Of a DNA stretch of 21,107 nucleotides, positions 1-8,086 are shown one piece after another. Source of the DNA: Chalciporus piperatus (Eukaryota; Basidiomycota; Agaricomycetes; Boletales; Boletaceae). Position 1 is the first letter of the stretch; each line of letters starts with the position of its first letter. Below the pieces are notes generated by a model that did not search any database, was not told where the DNA came from, and worked only from the letters and a program-made list of their open reading frames with translations. The stretch lies in the NCBI GenBank assembly GCA_038093975.1, contig JBBPTG010000355.1, positions 1-21,107 of the forward strand. The letters run 5' to 3'. The position numbers and the translations under genes were made by a program.

Positions 1-17
1 GGGTTCAGTAAGGATAT

Positions 18-1104
18 ATGTCAGCAGAGATTTACGATCAGGAACAACAAGATCAAGGTTACAGAAGTCCCCCACGTCACTTTCCATCCTCATCCGAAAG
101 TTCTCATCCACCTACTCCTCGCCCCGAAACTCCGATGGCAGATCCCGTTGATTCTATCGCTGCCCTCACCGCCGCTCTGAAGGCGCTCATTTCAGACAAT
201 TCGGACTCCGTGTCCAAAAAGGTTGCAGACCCTGGGAAATGGGATGGCGACCGTACCAAGTTCCGTTTATGGTGGGCGCAAGTTAACGCTTGGCAGTCTG
301 TCCATACATGGAAAAATAACAAGGTTCGATGCCTCGCCGTCCTCTCATGGTTTGAAGGGAAAGCAGCTGGTTACGCCCAAATGATGATCGAGACCTGGTC
401 CCGACTTGAACTTCTGCCACCGCCTCCCCCTGCAGAAGAAGATCCCTTGGCGCCAGAACCAGATCGCACACCGATGGGCCTGAGAGCATGGCCAGATTGG
501 GTCGTATTTTCAAAAATGCTCAAGGACTATTTCCAGATTGATGTTCTTGCTCATGAGAGTCTCAGGAAATTGGAAGCATTGAAGCAGGCTGGGAAACCTG
601 TGGATATCTTCATCCAGGAGTTCGAGTTATTGAAGGCGGAGTCGGAGATAGCAGATACTCATGCCAAAGAGCTTCTGAAAAAGGCAATAGACTACAAAGT
701 CTATTATCAGGCGCAAATCAACACTACTGTTGATGAGCAAAGCTACAACGACACGATCGATACCTACCGGAAGATAGGTCGTACCTTCGAGCGTATCATT
801 GTAGAACGTGGTGCACCAGTTCGTCAGGCACCCGCTCCTGCTCCTAGGCCTTCTTCTTCGTATCCGTATCTTCCACCACGATACCTGATTGCATCTCGCC
901 CACTCCCGCGTCCTCCCGCTCCGTATGCGGCCCCCCGCTTCACTCCCACAGGCACACAGCCTGGTCATGGAACCCCGATGGATCTGTCGGCACAGCAAAT
1001 GCCAAGACTGCCAGTTTGCGGCAATTGTTTCAATTGTGATCAGCCTGGTCACTTTGCTAACGCCTGCCCGAAACCGCACCGTCCCCGACAGAGACAAGTG
1101 GTTA
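18..1104 (+). CDS. gag: Gag capsid/nucleocapsid polyprotein of element B, 5' part, cut by element A
   Basis: This is the structural protein that would form the cytoplasmic virus-like particle and bind genomic RNA. The ATG at 18 follows an in-frame TAA (9-11), so the start is well set. The first 361 codons belong to gag; the codons after 1104 that remain open to 1184 are LTR sequence. After a Ser/Pro-rich N-terminus comes a retrotransposon-gag region (about residues 70-255) with a VADPG-x-W-DGD block also seen in element A Gag, interrupted by a Pro-rich insert near residues 133-150. A Pro-rich linker leads to a canonical CCHC knuckle C-x2-C-x4-H-x4-C at 1026-1067. The reading frame is intact up to the insertion and resumes at 8552. 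Confidence 0.85.
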
Positions 1105-1288
1105 TGTTACGGTTCATTACGGTTCTCTCACCTTCACAGACACTTTTCGGACTTCAACGTTTCGTTCCATTCGATCTTATCTAATCTCTCTCATCTTATC
1201 TTTCAGACACGTGCTCATTCACTTTCACTCTTCGCATGGTCGCCCCTTATGGTTATATTCTTTCTCACGCACTGCCTTACCTTGACAG

Positions 1289-1375
1289 TTAATCTCCGTG
1301 CTGCGCATGGCTATGCCACAGCCTTTCACCTCATGTACTTAATCTCCGCTATCTCGGCTATGCCTCACAGCCTCC
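1289..1375 (+). repeat. Diverged direct repeat in U3 of element A
   Basis: Two copies of about 38 bp (1289-1326 and 1339-1375) both start TTAATCTCCG and both contain GGCTATGCC followed by CAGCC. The same pair is present in the 3' LTR at about 8271-8357. Duplicated U3 blocks often hold promoter elements, but no factor site is recognised here. Confidence 0.7.
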
Positions 1376-1459
1376 TTATCTCGCTTCTATTCTCATGGGT
1401 TCAGGGTAACTCCTTATTTAGTTATAGTTAGTACAAACATGTACAAACACTTAGGATAG

Positions 1460-1502
1460 TATATAAACCCCAAGGAACTGCTGGTAACCCCAGCTTAGTT
1501 CA
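1460..1502 (+). promoter_or_regulatory. LTR core promoter of element A: TATA box and predicted transcript start
   Basis: The TATA box TATATAAA is at 1460-1467. The 11 bases AGCTTAGTTCA at 1492-1502 begin 32 bp downstream, where an RNA polymerase II start is expected, and are the exact reverse complement of the primer-binding site at 1624-1634. In self-primed elements the primer is the first nucleotides of the mRNA, so the promoter geometry and the complementarity support each other. The 3' LTR copy has TATA at 8442-8449 and the 11-mer at 8474-8484. Confidence 0.75.
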
Positions 1503-1623
1503 CTTGGTCTTTCCCCAAGACTCAACCGTCCTATCTCAGTCGTTCTCCATTCTCTTCTTCTAAACCGCTCTACTTGGCGATAGTGTAGACCTGATCTCAA
1601 TACGAGTTTTGGGTCGTTTCACT

Positions 1624-1634
1624 TGAACTAAGCT
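1624..1634 (+). other. Primer-binding site of element A, self-priming type
   Basis: TGAACTAAGCT starts 2 nt after the 5' LTR end. It has no TGG start, so it does not look like a site for a tRNA 3' end. It is perfectly complementary over 11 nt to 1492-1502, the predicted 5' end of the transcript. This is the Tf1 (S. pombe) arrangement, in which the mRNA folds back and is cleaved after nucleotide 11 to make the primer. Element C has the same geometry. Confidence 0.82.
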
Positions 1635-1722
1635 TCATTCTATCACCTCTACGCTATCGTCTCCCACCGCTTCATCGCGACGCAAGTGCGTGGACAATCT
1701 CTCGCTCAAGTACCTACGTTAA

Positions 1723-2511
1723 CGTGACCTCGTAGTGTACTTCCCATCTTTTCACGCCACTCTTCTCCCTTTCCGGTCCGGGAGGTACTCGCAAGCCGAG
1801 AACCTAGACCATCCTTACGTAGCCTCAGTAGTAGCTAGGCACGGACGGGTCACCGCGATCCCGACCATAGTTGAGACAGAGCTGGAGGCCGCTGCAGACG
1901 CATGGATCCCAGTGGGTGAAGAAGAACCCGCTAGACTCCTCTCACCATTCAGCAGGACGCTGAAAGCGCTCACGGCATTAGAGCCAGAGCAGTTCTACTT
2001 TGGAAAGAACTCAGACGGAGGTTACGCAACCTACCACGACGCATCGATAGCATACGCCCAGGGGCTGCTATTCGACGGGATACTAGGAGACTTCGACAGA
2101 CCAGCGTCGGTCAGCCAAGAGTCGCTCATCAGCGAAGAGTTCGACCCCAACGACCAGACACCTATCGCCCCCTCGATCCCACTCCCCGCTCCATCCCCGT
2201 TAGTCGTACCACGTGGGTTGTCAGAGAAGGCACCCTCGTTGCCGAAAACCGCATCCGCTACCTCTAGTGTCAAAAGAAGACTCGAACAGTTTGACGAAGA
2301 GGTCAGAACCCCAAAGAGACAGAGAGACGTCATCACAGGACCAGAGAGAGTAGTCCCGGCTAGGCCGATCAAAAAGATAAAGATCCCCGCCGCCTTCCGG
2401 AGAAAGATCATACGCACAGAAGTAGGAAACATAAACAATCCTGAGAAGATCTCTAGAATAGTCCTACGTGCCAAGCACCCCAAGCTTCCCCAACCTCACT
2501 ACAAGTATTAG
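1723..2511 (+). CDS. ORF0: ATG-less open frame between primer site and gag (function unknown)
   Basis: The frame is open for about 262 codons from after the TAA at 1720-1722 to the TAG at 2509-2511, directly followed by a second TAG. It contains no ATG codon at all. If translated it must start at a non-AUG codon (for example GTG 1735 or CTG 1882, the latter with G at -3 and +4) or be reached by splicing. The product would have an N-terminal half of mixed composition, a Pro-rich middle (about residues 140-165 counting from 1735) and a strongly basic C-terminus. That tail has a bipartite NLS-like pair, KRR at 180-182 and KRQR at 194-197, followed by an RPIKKIKI stretch. The gag ATG lies 8 nt beyond the stop. 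I recognise no family. The long open frame argues for coding, but translation is unproven. Confidence 0.55.
   Translation, partial: RDLVVYFPSFHATLLPFRSGRYSQAENLDHPYVASVVARHGRVTAIPTIVETELEAAADAWIPVGEEEPARLLSPFSRTLKALTALEPEQFYFGKNSDGGYATYHDASIAYAQGLLFDGILGDFDRPASVSQESLISEEFDPNDQTPIAPSIPLPAPSPLVVPRGLSEKAPSLPKTASATSSVKRRLEQFDEEVRTPKRQRDVITGPERVVPARPIKKIKIPAAFRRKIIRTEVGNINNPEKISRIVLRAKHPKLPQPHYKY
1902..1919 (+). promoter_or_regulatory. Only upstream ATG in the element A leader: a 5-codon uORF
   Basis: ATGGATCCCAGTGGGTGA is the sole ATG between the predicted transcript start (1492) and the gag ATG (2520). It is out of frame with both ORF0 and gag. Such a minimal uORF would allow reinitiation downstream. 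A function is inferred only from position. Confidence 0.4.
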
Positions 2512-2519
2512 TAGTAACA

Positions 2520-3707
2520 ATGTCACAAACTGCACTCCCAGCAGAACTCGCAGCGAGCCTTTCCGCTCTCGCTCAGAATCACAATCGGGACTTAGCCGCT
2601 CTAGGAGCTCATCTCAGGCTCTTCTTAGAATTCCAAACAGATTCATTACGAGATGAAAGACTCAGAAATCAGACATTACGAGATGATCTCGATCAAGCAA
2701 CAGATCAGATCAGGGTGATTCTTAATACGCCAATACCCCCAGCTCCAGCAGGAGCAGTACCACCAGCCGAACCAAGGCTATCGAAAATCGTAGCTGACCC
2801 AGGAGACTATGACGGGTCCAAAGGCAAAAAGTTTGAAGAATGGTGGATGAGAGTACGCTCCTGGCGAGCAGGAAACATCAGAGTACTTGCCGGGATGGCC
2901 GGAATAAAGGCAACCCTTAGCCGAATGAAAGGCGGGGACGCCGGAGACTTCGCACGCGCCACCATGGCACAGATCTTAGATGGGACAACCCATACTTGGA
3001 ATGACTTCGAGAAGATGATGACGGATCGGTTCCGTTCATCAAACGAACAAGAATATCATCCCAAGATGATCATGGGTTTGAAACAGCACGACATGAAATT
3101 CGCTAGTTTCATAACCAAATTCGAGATCCACAGAGCGATGGATGGATGGGATGATGAACGTCACATCGAGATCCTGGAGCGCAACGCGGATCAAGAATCA
3201 GTCAAATTCCTACTTGAGAATGTGGGAAGATACGACAATTACGAAACCTTTGTTGAAGCAATCCGCGCTCGCTGTAACAGGAAAGAGCTATTCTCATACA
3301 TCAAAGCAGGCACGGCAGACAGAATCACACGCCATGACCCTAACGCAATGGACGTTGACGCCGTCCAAACTAAGAAACCAAACGGAGACAGGAAGCCCAA
3401 ATGCTTCAACTGTGGCAAGGACCACTTCGTCAGAGACTGCAAGGAACCCAAGACCAAATGCTCAGAATGCAGCTGGTCTAGAGGAGAGCACAAACGTATG
3501 TGCAAAAAGTACAAAGCACCAAGAAATGTTCGCTTCACGGAAGAGCATACCTCCTGGGATGAGGATAAAAGCACCGAAACTCCTAAGCCAAACAAGGGCA
3601 AAGGAAAAGAAATGGATTGGGTACGAGCTACCCGAGGTATGGGTCTGGAAGAAGCAAAGGCTTGGTTCCAGGATTACATCACCCTTACCAACAAGTCGGA
3701 AAACTGA
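2520..3707 (+). CDS. gag: Gag capsid/nucleocapsid polyprotein of element A
   Basis: This 395-residue Gag would assemble virus-like particles and package the RNA. The ATG at 2520 is in good context (A at -3) and lies just after the TAG-TAG that ends ORF0. In order: a charged, coiled-coil-prone N-terminus (about residues 15-65), the retrotransposon-gag core (about 85-260, with the VADPG block and Trp-rich WW), then two knuckles. The first is C-x2-C-x3-H-x4-C (3402-3440, one residue shorter than usual) and the second C-x2-C-x6-H-x3-C (3459-3503). The C-terminal tail has a KGKGK block like element B Gag. The TGA is at 3705-3707, and the protease frame overlaps in -1, so Gag-Pol would need a -1 frameshift. 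Confidence 0.9.
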   Translation: MSQTALPAELAASLSALAQNHNRDLAALGAHLRLFLEFQTDSLRDERLRNQTLRDDLDQATDQIRVILNTPIPPAPAGAVPPAEPRLSKIVADPGDYDGSKGKKFEEWWMRVRSWRAGNIRVLAGMAGIKATLSRMKGGDAGDFARATMAQILDGTTHTWNDFEKMMTDRFRSSNEQEYHPKMIMGLKQHDMKFASFITKFEIHRAMDGWDDERHIEILERNADQESVKFLLENVGRYDNYETFVEAIRARCNRKELFSYIKAGTADRITRHDPNAMDVDAVQTKKPNGDRKPKCFNCGKDHFVRDCKEPKTKCSECSWSRGEHKRMCKKYKAPRNVRFTEEHTSWDEDKSTETPKPNKGKGKEMDWVRATRGMGLEEAKAWFQDYITLTNKSEN

Positions 3708-4411
3708 AACCCCTTTCACACGCATCTGGGTGTGTGAGAGGATCCCGCTACGGACCACTAGAAATAGAAAACTCCGCCGATGTTGACACGGATGACACAT
3801 TAGTTTCTAATATTACTTTGCCGACAGAGGAGTCCCTTGATGGGCTCGGCCCGGGCGTTACACGGGTGCTTAATTCCTCTATTTCCCCCTCTCCCACACA
3901 AATCCCAGACAATGCTTTCGTGCGCTCAATCGCGCCGGAACGCGAAATACTTCTCGAAATCAAGATTCGTCCTGAAACAAGTCGGACATTCATTCCACTT
4001 ACGGCACTCCTTGACTCAGGAGCGAATGCCATATTCATAGATCGCCAGTGGGCGAAATCACATCACATTCCTTTGACAAAGTTACGTCATGCAATCCCCG
4101 TTTACAACGTGGACGGAACAAGGAATTCAGCTGGTTCTATTACGCACTCAGCCGAGCTAGTGCTAGATTACGAAGGACACCGCGAAGAAGTCACTGCGGA
4201 GGTCACAGATCTTGGCAAGAACGCCTTCATACTCGGATTCTTGTGGCTGAAACGTCATAATCCGGATATTAACTGGAGTAAGGGAACAGTCAAGATGACT
4301 CGTTGCCCACACATGTGTACTCCAAGAAAGGCCAAACCTAGATATCCAAGATCCAGATCACCAGGAACGAGATTCCCAGTATTCTGCATACTCCGCTATC
4401 CATGCGCTTGA
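3587..4411 (+). CDS. pro: Aspartic protease (PR) domain of element A Pol, -1 frame to gag
   Basis: This is a retropepsin-like protease that would cleave Gag and Gag-Pol inside the particle. The catalytic motif LLDSGANA has its Asp codon at 4013-4015, followed by FIDRQWA and, downstream, the flap/substrate region with VDGTRNSAG and ILGFLWLKRHNPDINW, as expected for Ty3/gypsy. The frame has no start codon of its own and overlaps gag, so it is a frameshift product. After the CPHMC segment (about 4317) homology with element B moves to the +1 frame, which is open from 4299 and runs into RT. The last 90 or so bases of this frame are therefore probably not used. Confidence 0.85.
   Translation, partial: AKQGQRKRNGLGTSYPRYGSGRSKGLVPGLHHPYQQVGKLKPLSHASGCVRGSRYGPLEIENSADVDTDDTLVSNITLPTEESLDGLGPGVTRVLNSSISPSPTQIPDNAFVRSIAPEREILLEIKIRPETSRTFIPLTALLDSGANAIFIDRQWAKSHHIPLTKLRHAIPVYNVDGTRNSAGSITHSAELVLDYEGHREEVTAEVTDLGKNAFILGFLWLKRHNPDINWSKGTVKMTRCPHMCTPRKAKPRYPRSRSPGTRFPVFCILRYPCA
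3602..3633 (+). promoter_or_regulatory. Possible gag/pro -1 frameshift region of element A
   Basis: Protease is in the -1 frame relative to gag and is open from 3587. I found no perfect X-XXY-YYZ heptamer in the gag frame of the overlap. The nearest is A-GGA-AAA (3602-3608), one base from the canonical G-GGA-AAA of element B at the equivalent KGKGK spot. A 5-bp hairpin GGGTA/TACCC (3619-3623 with 3629-3633) follows after 10 nt. An alternative is the gag stop itself, where a 6-bp hairpin (3716-3721 with 3732-3737) follows closely. Confidence 0.35.
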
Positions 4412-7400
4412 CGCGCAAACTCCAAAAGAAAAAGAAAAGACCGTGGAGGAAATGGTCCCAAAAGAGTACCACAAATTCCTCAAAGTGTTCTCTAAAGGAG
4501 AATCAGAGCGCATGCCCCTACGCAAGCCGTGGGATCACGCTATTGATCTAAAAGAGATGTTTAAACCTAAAAAGGGTAGACTGATACCACTTTCGGAAAC
4601 GGAACAGAAGGAAGTCAGCGACTTCATCGATGATCAGCTCAAAAAGGGCTACATCGCGCCTTCTAAATCCCCCCAAACATCACCAGTCTTCTTTGTCCCT
4701 AAAAAGGATGGACGTAAACGCATGGTACAGGATTACCGTTACCTAAACGAACACACGGTCAAAAATAACTATCCACTGCCGCTGATCGGCCAACTCGTTG
4801 ACAAACTCAAAGGAGCTAAATTATTCACAAAGATGGATCTCAGATGGGGATACAACAACGTTCGCATCAAAGAAGGCGATGAATGGAAAGCCGCTTTCGT
4901 TTGCTTCCGTGGTTCTTTCGAACCCCGAGTCATGTACTTCGGTCTCTGTAACTCCCCCGGCACATTCCAAGCGATGATGAACGAGATCTTCGCAGACATG
5001 GAAGACGTGCTCGTCGTCCACATAGACGATTTGATGATCTTTACCAAAACAGAAAATCAGGCAGAACATGACAAAATCGTGCTTGAAGTTCTTCGCAGAC
5101 TAGAAGAAAATGATCTATTCGTGAAACCCGAAAAATGCAATTTCCGCGTATCTGAGGTTGAATTCCTCGGAATGATCGTAGGAAAAGATGGGATCAAAAT
5201 GGATCAATCTAAAGTCACAGCCATACTGGAATGGCCAGAGCCGAAGAACGTCAAAGGCGTAAGAAGCTTCCTAGGTTTAGCAAACTTCTATCGAAGGTTC
5301 ATTCAAGACTACGCGCAAGTCGCACATCCTCTCAATGACCTAACCAAAAAGGAACAAGCCTTCATATGGGATGACAAATGTCAAATAGCGTTTGATACGC
5401 TAAAACAGAGTTTTACCTCAGCCCCCATACTCGCCTTCCCTGATAGCACTTGTCAATTCCGCTTAGAATGCGATGCATCTAATTACGCAACAGGTGCAGT
5501 CTTATCTATTCTGAAAGAAGACAAATGGCACCCAGTTGCCTATTCATCTCATTCCATGACTCCGCAAGAACGGAATTATCCTATCGCCGATAAAGAAATG
5601 CTCTCAGTCATACAGGCACTAGAGCAATGGCGACATTACCTAGAAGGTGCTAGACATCAGTTTGAGATCTGGAACGACCACGCAAACCTGCAGTGGTTCA
5701 TGACGAGACAGGATCTCAACCGACGACAAGCGCGCTGGGCGCAATATCTATCTAGATTCAATATGCTCTGGGTTTACAAACCTGGACCTTCTATGGCAAA
5801 AGCTGACGCTCTCTCACGTCGAGAAGATCACGCCGTCGGAGTTGAAAATGACAATAAAGGAATATTGGTCATTGCTCCCGAGGATATCCGAACAGTCGCC
5901 CTAACAGATGAAGGGGCACGTATCAAACAAAGAGTCTTCCTTGCAACGTGCAAGCTATCTGAGACAGAAGTTCAGAAGTTCCAAAAGAAGGGCATTCATG
6001 AGAAGCTTGATGGCTTACTCTACGACGAAGAAGATCGGATGTACATTCCGGAAGATAACATACTCCGAATGGACATCATTCGTTTACATCACGACACACC
6101 GGCTGCAGGACATCCCGGTTACGAAAAAACTTTAGAACTTGTCCAACGCTCTTACATGTGGCCTGGACTCGCCACTCTCGTAAAAGAATATGTATCTCAC
6201 TGTCAGACCTGCCAGAGATTCAAAGGAACGAATCAGGCACCAGCAGGTCTTCTCCAACCCTTGCCGGTTCCTAGAGGACCCTGGCAACACATCACTGTGG
6301 ATTTCATTACGGGTTCCCCCGAATCACGTGGTTTTAATGCAATCTTGACGGTGGTAGATCGCTTCTCAAAAGAAGTCGAACTCATACCATGCACAAAAAC
6401 GTGTTCGGCCCTAGAAACCGCTCGCCTATTCCTTTCCCACGTATGGAAGCATCATGGACTTCCTTTATCCATCACGTCAGATCGGGGCCCGCAGTTCGCG
6501 GCGCAAGTTGCTAAAGAAATCAATGATGCCCTTGGTATTGATACCAAGCTCAGTACAGCATTCCATCTGCAGACAGACGGACAATCAGAAATCGTAAACA
6601 AAGAAGTTGGAAAGTTTCTACGAATCTACTGCTTCGATAAACAAAATCAATGGGCAGACTGGCTAGCCATCGCCCAGTTCTCTATTAATAACAAGTATCA
6701 TACTTCGACAAAGAAATCGCCGTTCGAAGTCACACGTTCATATGAACCACGCATGGGCACAGAACCACATGCTTCTACTTCTCAGGCACCAGCTGCCAAA
6801 TCATTCACAGACGCAATGCGGAAAACGCTTGCTGATGTAGAAAAGAACCTGGCCAAGGCCCAGGAAGGAATGAAATCGCTAGCCGATAAACACCGCTCGG
6901 CTGCGCCCGAGTATGAAATTGGACAGCAAGTCATGCTGTCAACCACAGACTTGCGTTTGACACGCGCATCAGACAAATTATCTGAAAGATGGCTAGGTCC
7001 ATTTAAAATCATCGCCTTGGCAGGGCCAAATGCAGTAAAACTACAGCTTCCACGAGACATTCGAATCCACCCTGTGGTTAATGTCCGTCGAATCAAACCT
7101 TACAAGGACCGCCTTGACGGCCAGCCAACGGCACGGCCTGGACCAGTTCTTGTTACGGAAGAAAGGGACAACGAATGGGAGGTCGACTACGTCGTTGACA
7201 CACGATACAAGGGAAAGAAACTGGAATACCTCGTGCACTGGAAAGGTTATGATGAGACCGATCGCACTTGGGAACCAAGAGCTAATTTGGCAAATGCCAA
7301 GGGTTGCTTGAAGGACTTCTACGCAAAGAATCCAGCCGCACCTCGTGCTCTATCCATTGATCCCGCAGATTTCCTATTCCTATTCCAGAAACGTCCAGAA

Positions 7401-7487
7401 AATCTCACGGACAACGGACCAGCCAAAATTGATAGACTCATGGCAAACCTGTCCAGTCCATTAAAAACACGGGCTACGCCCACATAA
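4299..7487 (+). CDS. pol: Pol of element A: reverse transcriptase, RNase H, integrase, chromodomain
   Basis: This is the enzyme polyprotein for cDNA synthesis and integration. Homology to element B starts at about 4323; residues here count from 4443. RT covers about 75-270, with its active-site motif HIDD (His 193, codon CAC 5019-5021) where YIDD is expected. FGLCNSPGTFQ has Gly where Ala is usual. RNase H covers about 340-460, with CDAS (Asp 344), DKEML and KADALSR. The integrase HHCC finger is complete (HH near 549, CQTC near 593). The catalytic D620, D680 and E716 have exactly 35 residues between the last two. The chromodomain (about 913-965, EVDYVVDTR ... LVHWKGY ... TWEP) may target heterochromatin. 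The TAA is at 7485-7487. Confidence 0.93.
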   Translation, partial: LVAHTCVLQERPNLDIQDPDHQERDSQYSAYSAIHALDAQTPKEKEKTVEEMVPKEYHKFLKVFSKGESERMPLRKPWDHAIDLKEMFKPKKGRLIPLSETEQKEVSDFIDDQLKKGYIAPSKSPQTSPVFFVPKKDGRKRMVQDYRYLNEHTVKNNYPLPLIGQLVDKLKGAKLFTKMDLRWGYNNVRIKEGDEWKAAFVCFRGSFEPRVMYFGLCNSPGTFQAMMNEIFADMEDVLVVHIDDLMIFTKTENQAEHDKIVLEVLRRLEENDLFVKPEKCNFRVSEVEFLGMIVGKDGIKMDQSKVTAILEWPEPKNVKGVRSFLGLANFYRRFIQDYAQVAHPLNDLTKKEQAFIWDDKCQIAFDTLKQSFTSAPILAFPDSTCQFRLECDASNYATGAVLSILKEDKWHPVAYSSHSMTPQERNYPIADKEMLSVIQALEQWRHYLEGARHQFEIWNDHANLQWFMTRQDLNRRQARWAQYLSRFNMLWVYKPGPSMAKADALSRREDHAVGVENDNKGILVIAPEDIRTVALTDEGARIKQRVFLATCKLSETEVQKFQKKGIHEKLDGLLYDEEDRMYIPEDNILRMDIIRLHHDTPAAGHPGYEKTLELVQRSYMWPGLATLVKEYVSHCQTCQRFKGTNQAPAGLLQPLPVPRGPWQHITVDFITGSPESRGFNAILTVVDRFSKEVELIPCTKTCSALETARLFLSHVWKHHGLPLSITSDRGPQFAAQVAKEINDALGIDTKLSTAFHLQTDGQSEIVNKEVGKFLRIYCFDKQNQWADWLAIAQFSINNKYHTSTKKSPFEVTRSYEPRMGTEPHASTSQAPAAKSFTDAMRKTLADVEKNLAKAQEGMKSLADKHRSAAPEYEIGQQVMLSTTDLRLTRASDKLSERWLGPFKIIALAGPNAVKLQLPRDIRIHPVVNVRRIKPYKDRLDGQPTARPGPVLVTEERDNEWEVDYVVDTRYKGKKLEYLVHWKGYDETDRTWEPRANLANAKGCLKDFYAKNPAAPRALSIDPADFLFLFQKRPENLTDNGPAKIDRLMANLSSPLKTRATPT

Positions 7488-7511
7488 ACAGTGCCAAATA
7501 GGGGAACAACG

Positions 7512-7550
7512 TATATAAGGCCTGGATGCCCACCCACCACCCTTCATTCC
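7512..7550 (+). promoter_or_regulatory. Putative internal promoter for ORF3 of element A
   Basis: TATATAAG lies at 7512-7519, only 24 nt after the pol stop. CTTCATTCCCA at 7542-7552 contains a perfect Inr consensus YYANWYY (7544-7550) with its A at 7546, 34 nt from the first T of the TATA. A transcript from there would have a 37-nt leader before the ORF3 ATG at 7583. Element B has the same pair of motifs in the same place. Confidence 0.6.
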
Positions 7551-7582
7551 CAACAAATACTCCTCATACACTCTAAATCACT

Positions 7583-8053
7583 ATGGACGCATACCTCAAC
7601 GGTGTTGCCTACACTCGCCCCCTTGCCCAGACCGACATGTCGGTCAACAAGCTTCACCGCACCGCGCTCCTCGCTGTCATCAGCGCTTCCCTCTTCCTCT
7701 TGATGGCCATGCCGGTCGTCGTCTATGTCCTTCTCCTCCTCCTCGTCGTCATCACGCTGGTCGTAACCCTCATCGTGCTCTACACTTCCCTCCGATTCGT
7801 TCACATGCTCGTGACGGATCGTACCACCATCGTCGAGTACCAGATCTCGTGGAGCGAGATGTGGATGACTCTCAAAGTTATGCACCCCGACGTCTTGCCC
7901 CCTCGTTACGCAGATGACCCTATCCCAGCCCTAGTGGCTTCAATGCGGCCGTCACGTTCACCCACCCTGGTCAATGTTCATCTTGACGTCCCTCAGAACG
8001 TAGACGCCAACGGATGGCAGCAGTGGCATGACGCAGACAACATGGAAAACTGA
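7583..8053 (+). CDS. ORF3 of element A: small two-transmembrane-segment protein between pol and 3' LTR
   Basis: The predicted protein has 156 residues. The ATG has strong context (A at -3, G at +4) and is the first ATG after the putative internal start. The N-terminal 26 residues are polar. Residues 27-43 and 45-69 are two hydrophobic helices separated by Pro44, the second almost pure Leu/Val/Ile. A conserved juxtamembrane block follows (MLVTDRTT ... W..MWM.LKVMHPD, about 75-102), then a Pro-rich soluble tail to the TGA at 8051-8053. Element B carries a homologue. The position is that of env genes in some retroelements, but I see no signal peptide, glycosylation-rich ectodomain or fusion peptide, so I do not call it an envelope protein. 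Function unknown. Confidence 0.75.
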   Translation: MDAYLNGVAYTRPLAQTDMSVNKLHRTALLAVISASLFLLMAMPVVVYVLLLLLVVITLVVTLIVLYTSLRFVHMLVTDRTTIVEYQISWSEMWMTLKVMHPDVLPPRYADDPIPALVASMRPSRSPTLVNVHLDVPQNVDANGWQQWHDADNMEN

Positions 8054-8073
8054 TCACCTGGAAGTTGATCCAT

Positions 8074-8086
8074 AGGAAGGGGGTAG
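8074..8086 (+). other. Polypurine tract of element A (plus-strand primer)
   Basis: AGGAAGGGGGTAG abuts the TGTTAC start of the 3' LTR. The GGGGGTA core directly next to TGTTAY is also found in elements B and C. Confidence 0.85.

Larger units (their letters stand above)
1105..1621 (+). repeat. 5' LTR of element A (517 bp)
   Basis: It matches 8087-8551 nearly base for base and has TG...CA ends. U3 contains a diverged direct repeat, a TATA box at 1460-1467 and a predicted transcript start at 1492. Relative to the 3' copy it contains 52 additional bases (1536-1587) just downstream of the predicted start. Eight ATGs fall in the 387 bases upstream of the predicted start, and none in the LTR downstream of it. 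Confidence 0.95.

Noticed and set aside
889..1431. Plus-strand open frame overlapping the gag end and the LTR, and a similar one at 8231-8524
   Set aside because: They lie in LTR U3 sequence or are shadows of gag; both LTR copies give the same hydrophobic translation with no independent support.
1622..1640. tRNA-type primer-binding site
   Set aside because: No TGG start and no resemblance to a tRNA 3' end that I recognise; the self-complement to the transcript start explains the site better.
3142..3786. Second plus-strand frame inside element A gag
   Set aside because: It is a +1 shadow of gag rich in Ser/Thr/Arg, with no homologue in element B.
7583..8053. Calling ORF3 an envelope glycoprotein
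   Set aside because: Only position and two hydrophobic helices support it. There is no signal peptide, ectodomain, glycosylation-site cluster or furin-like site.
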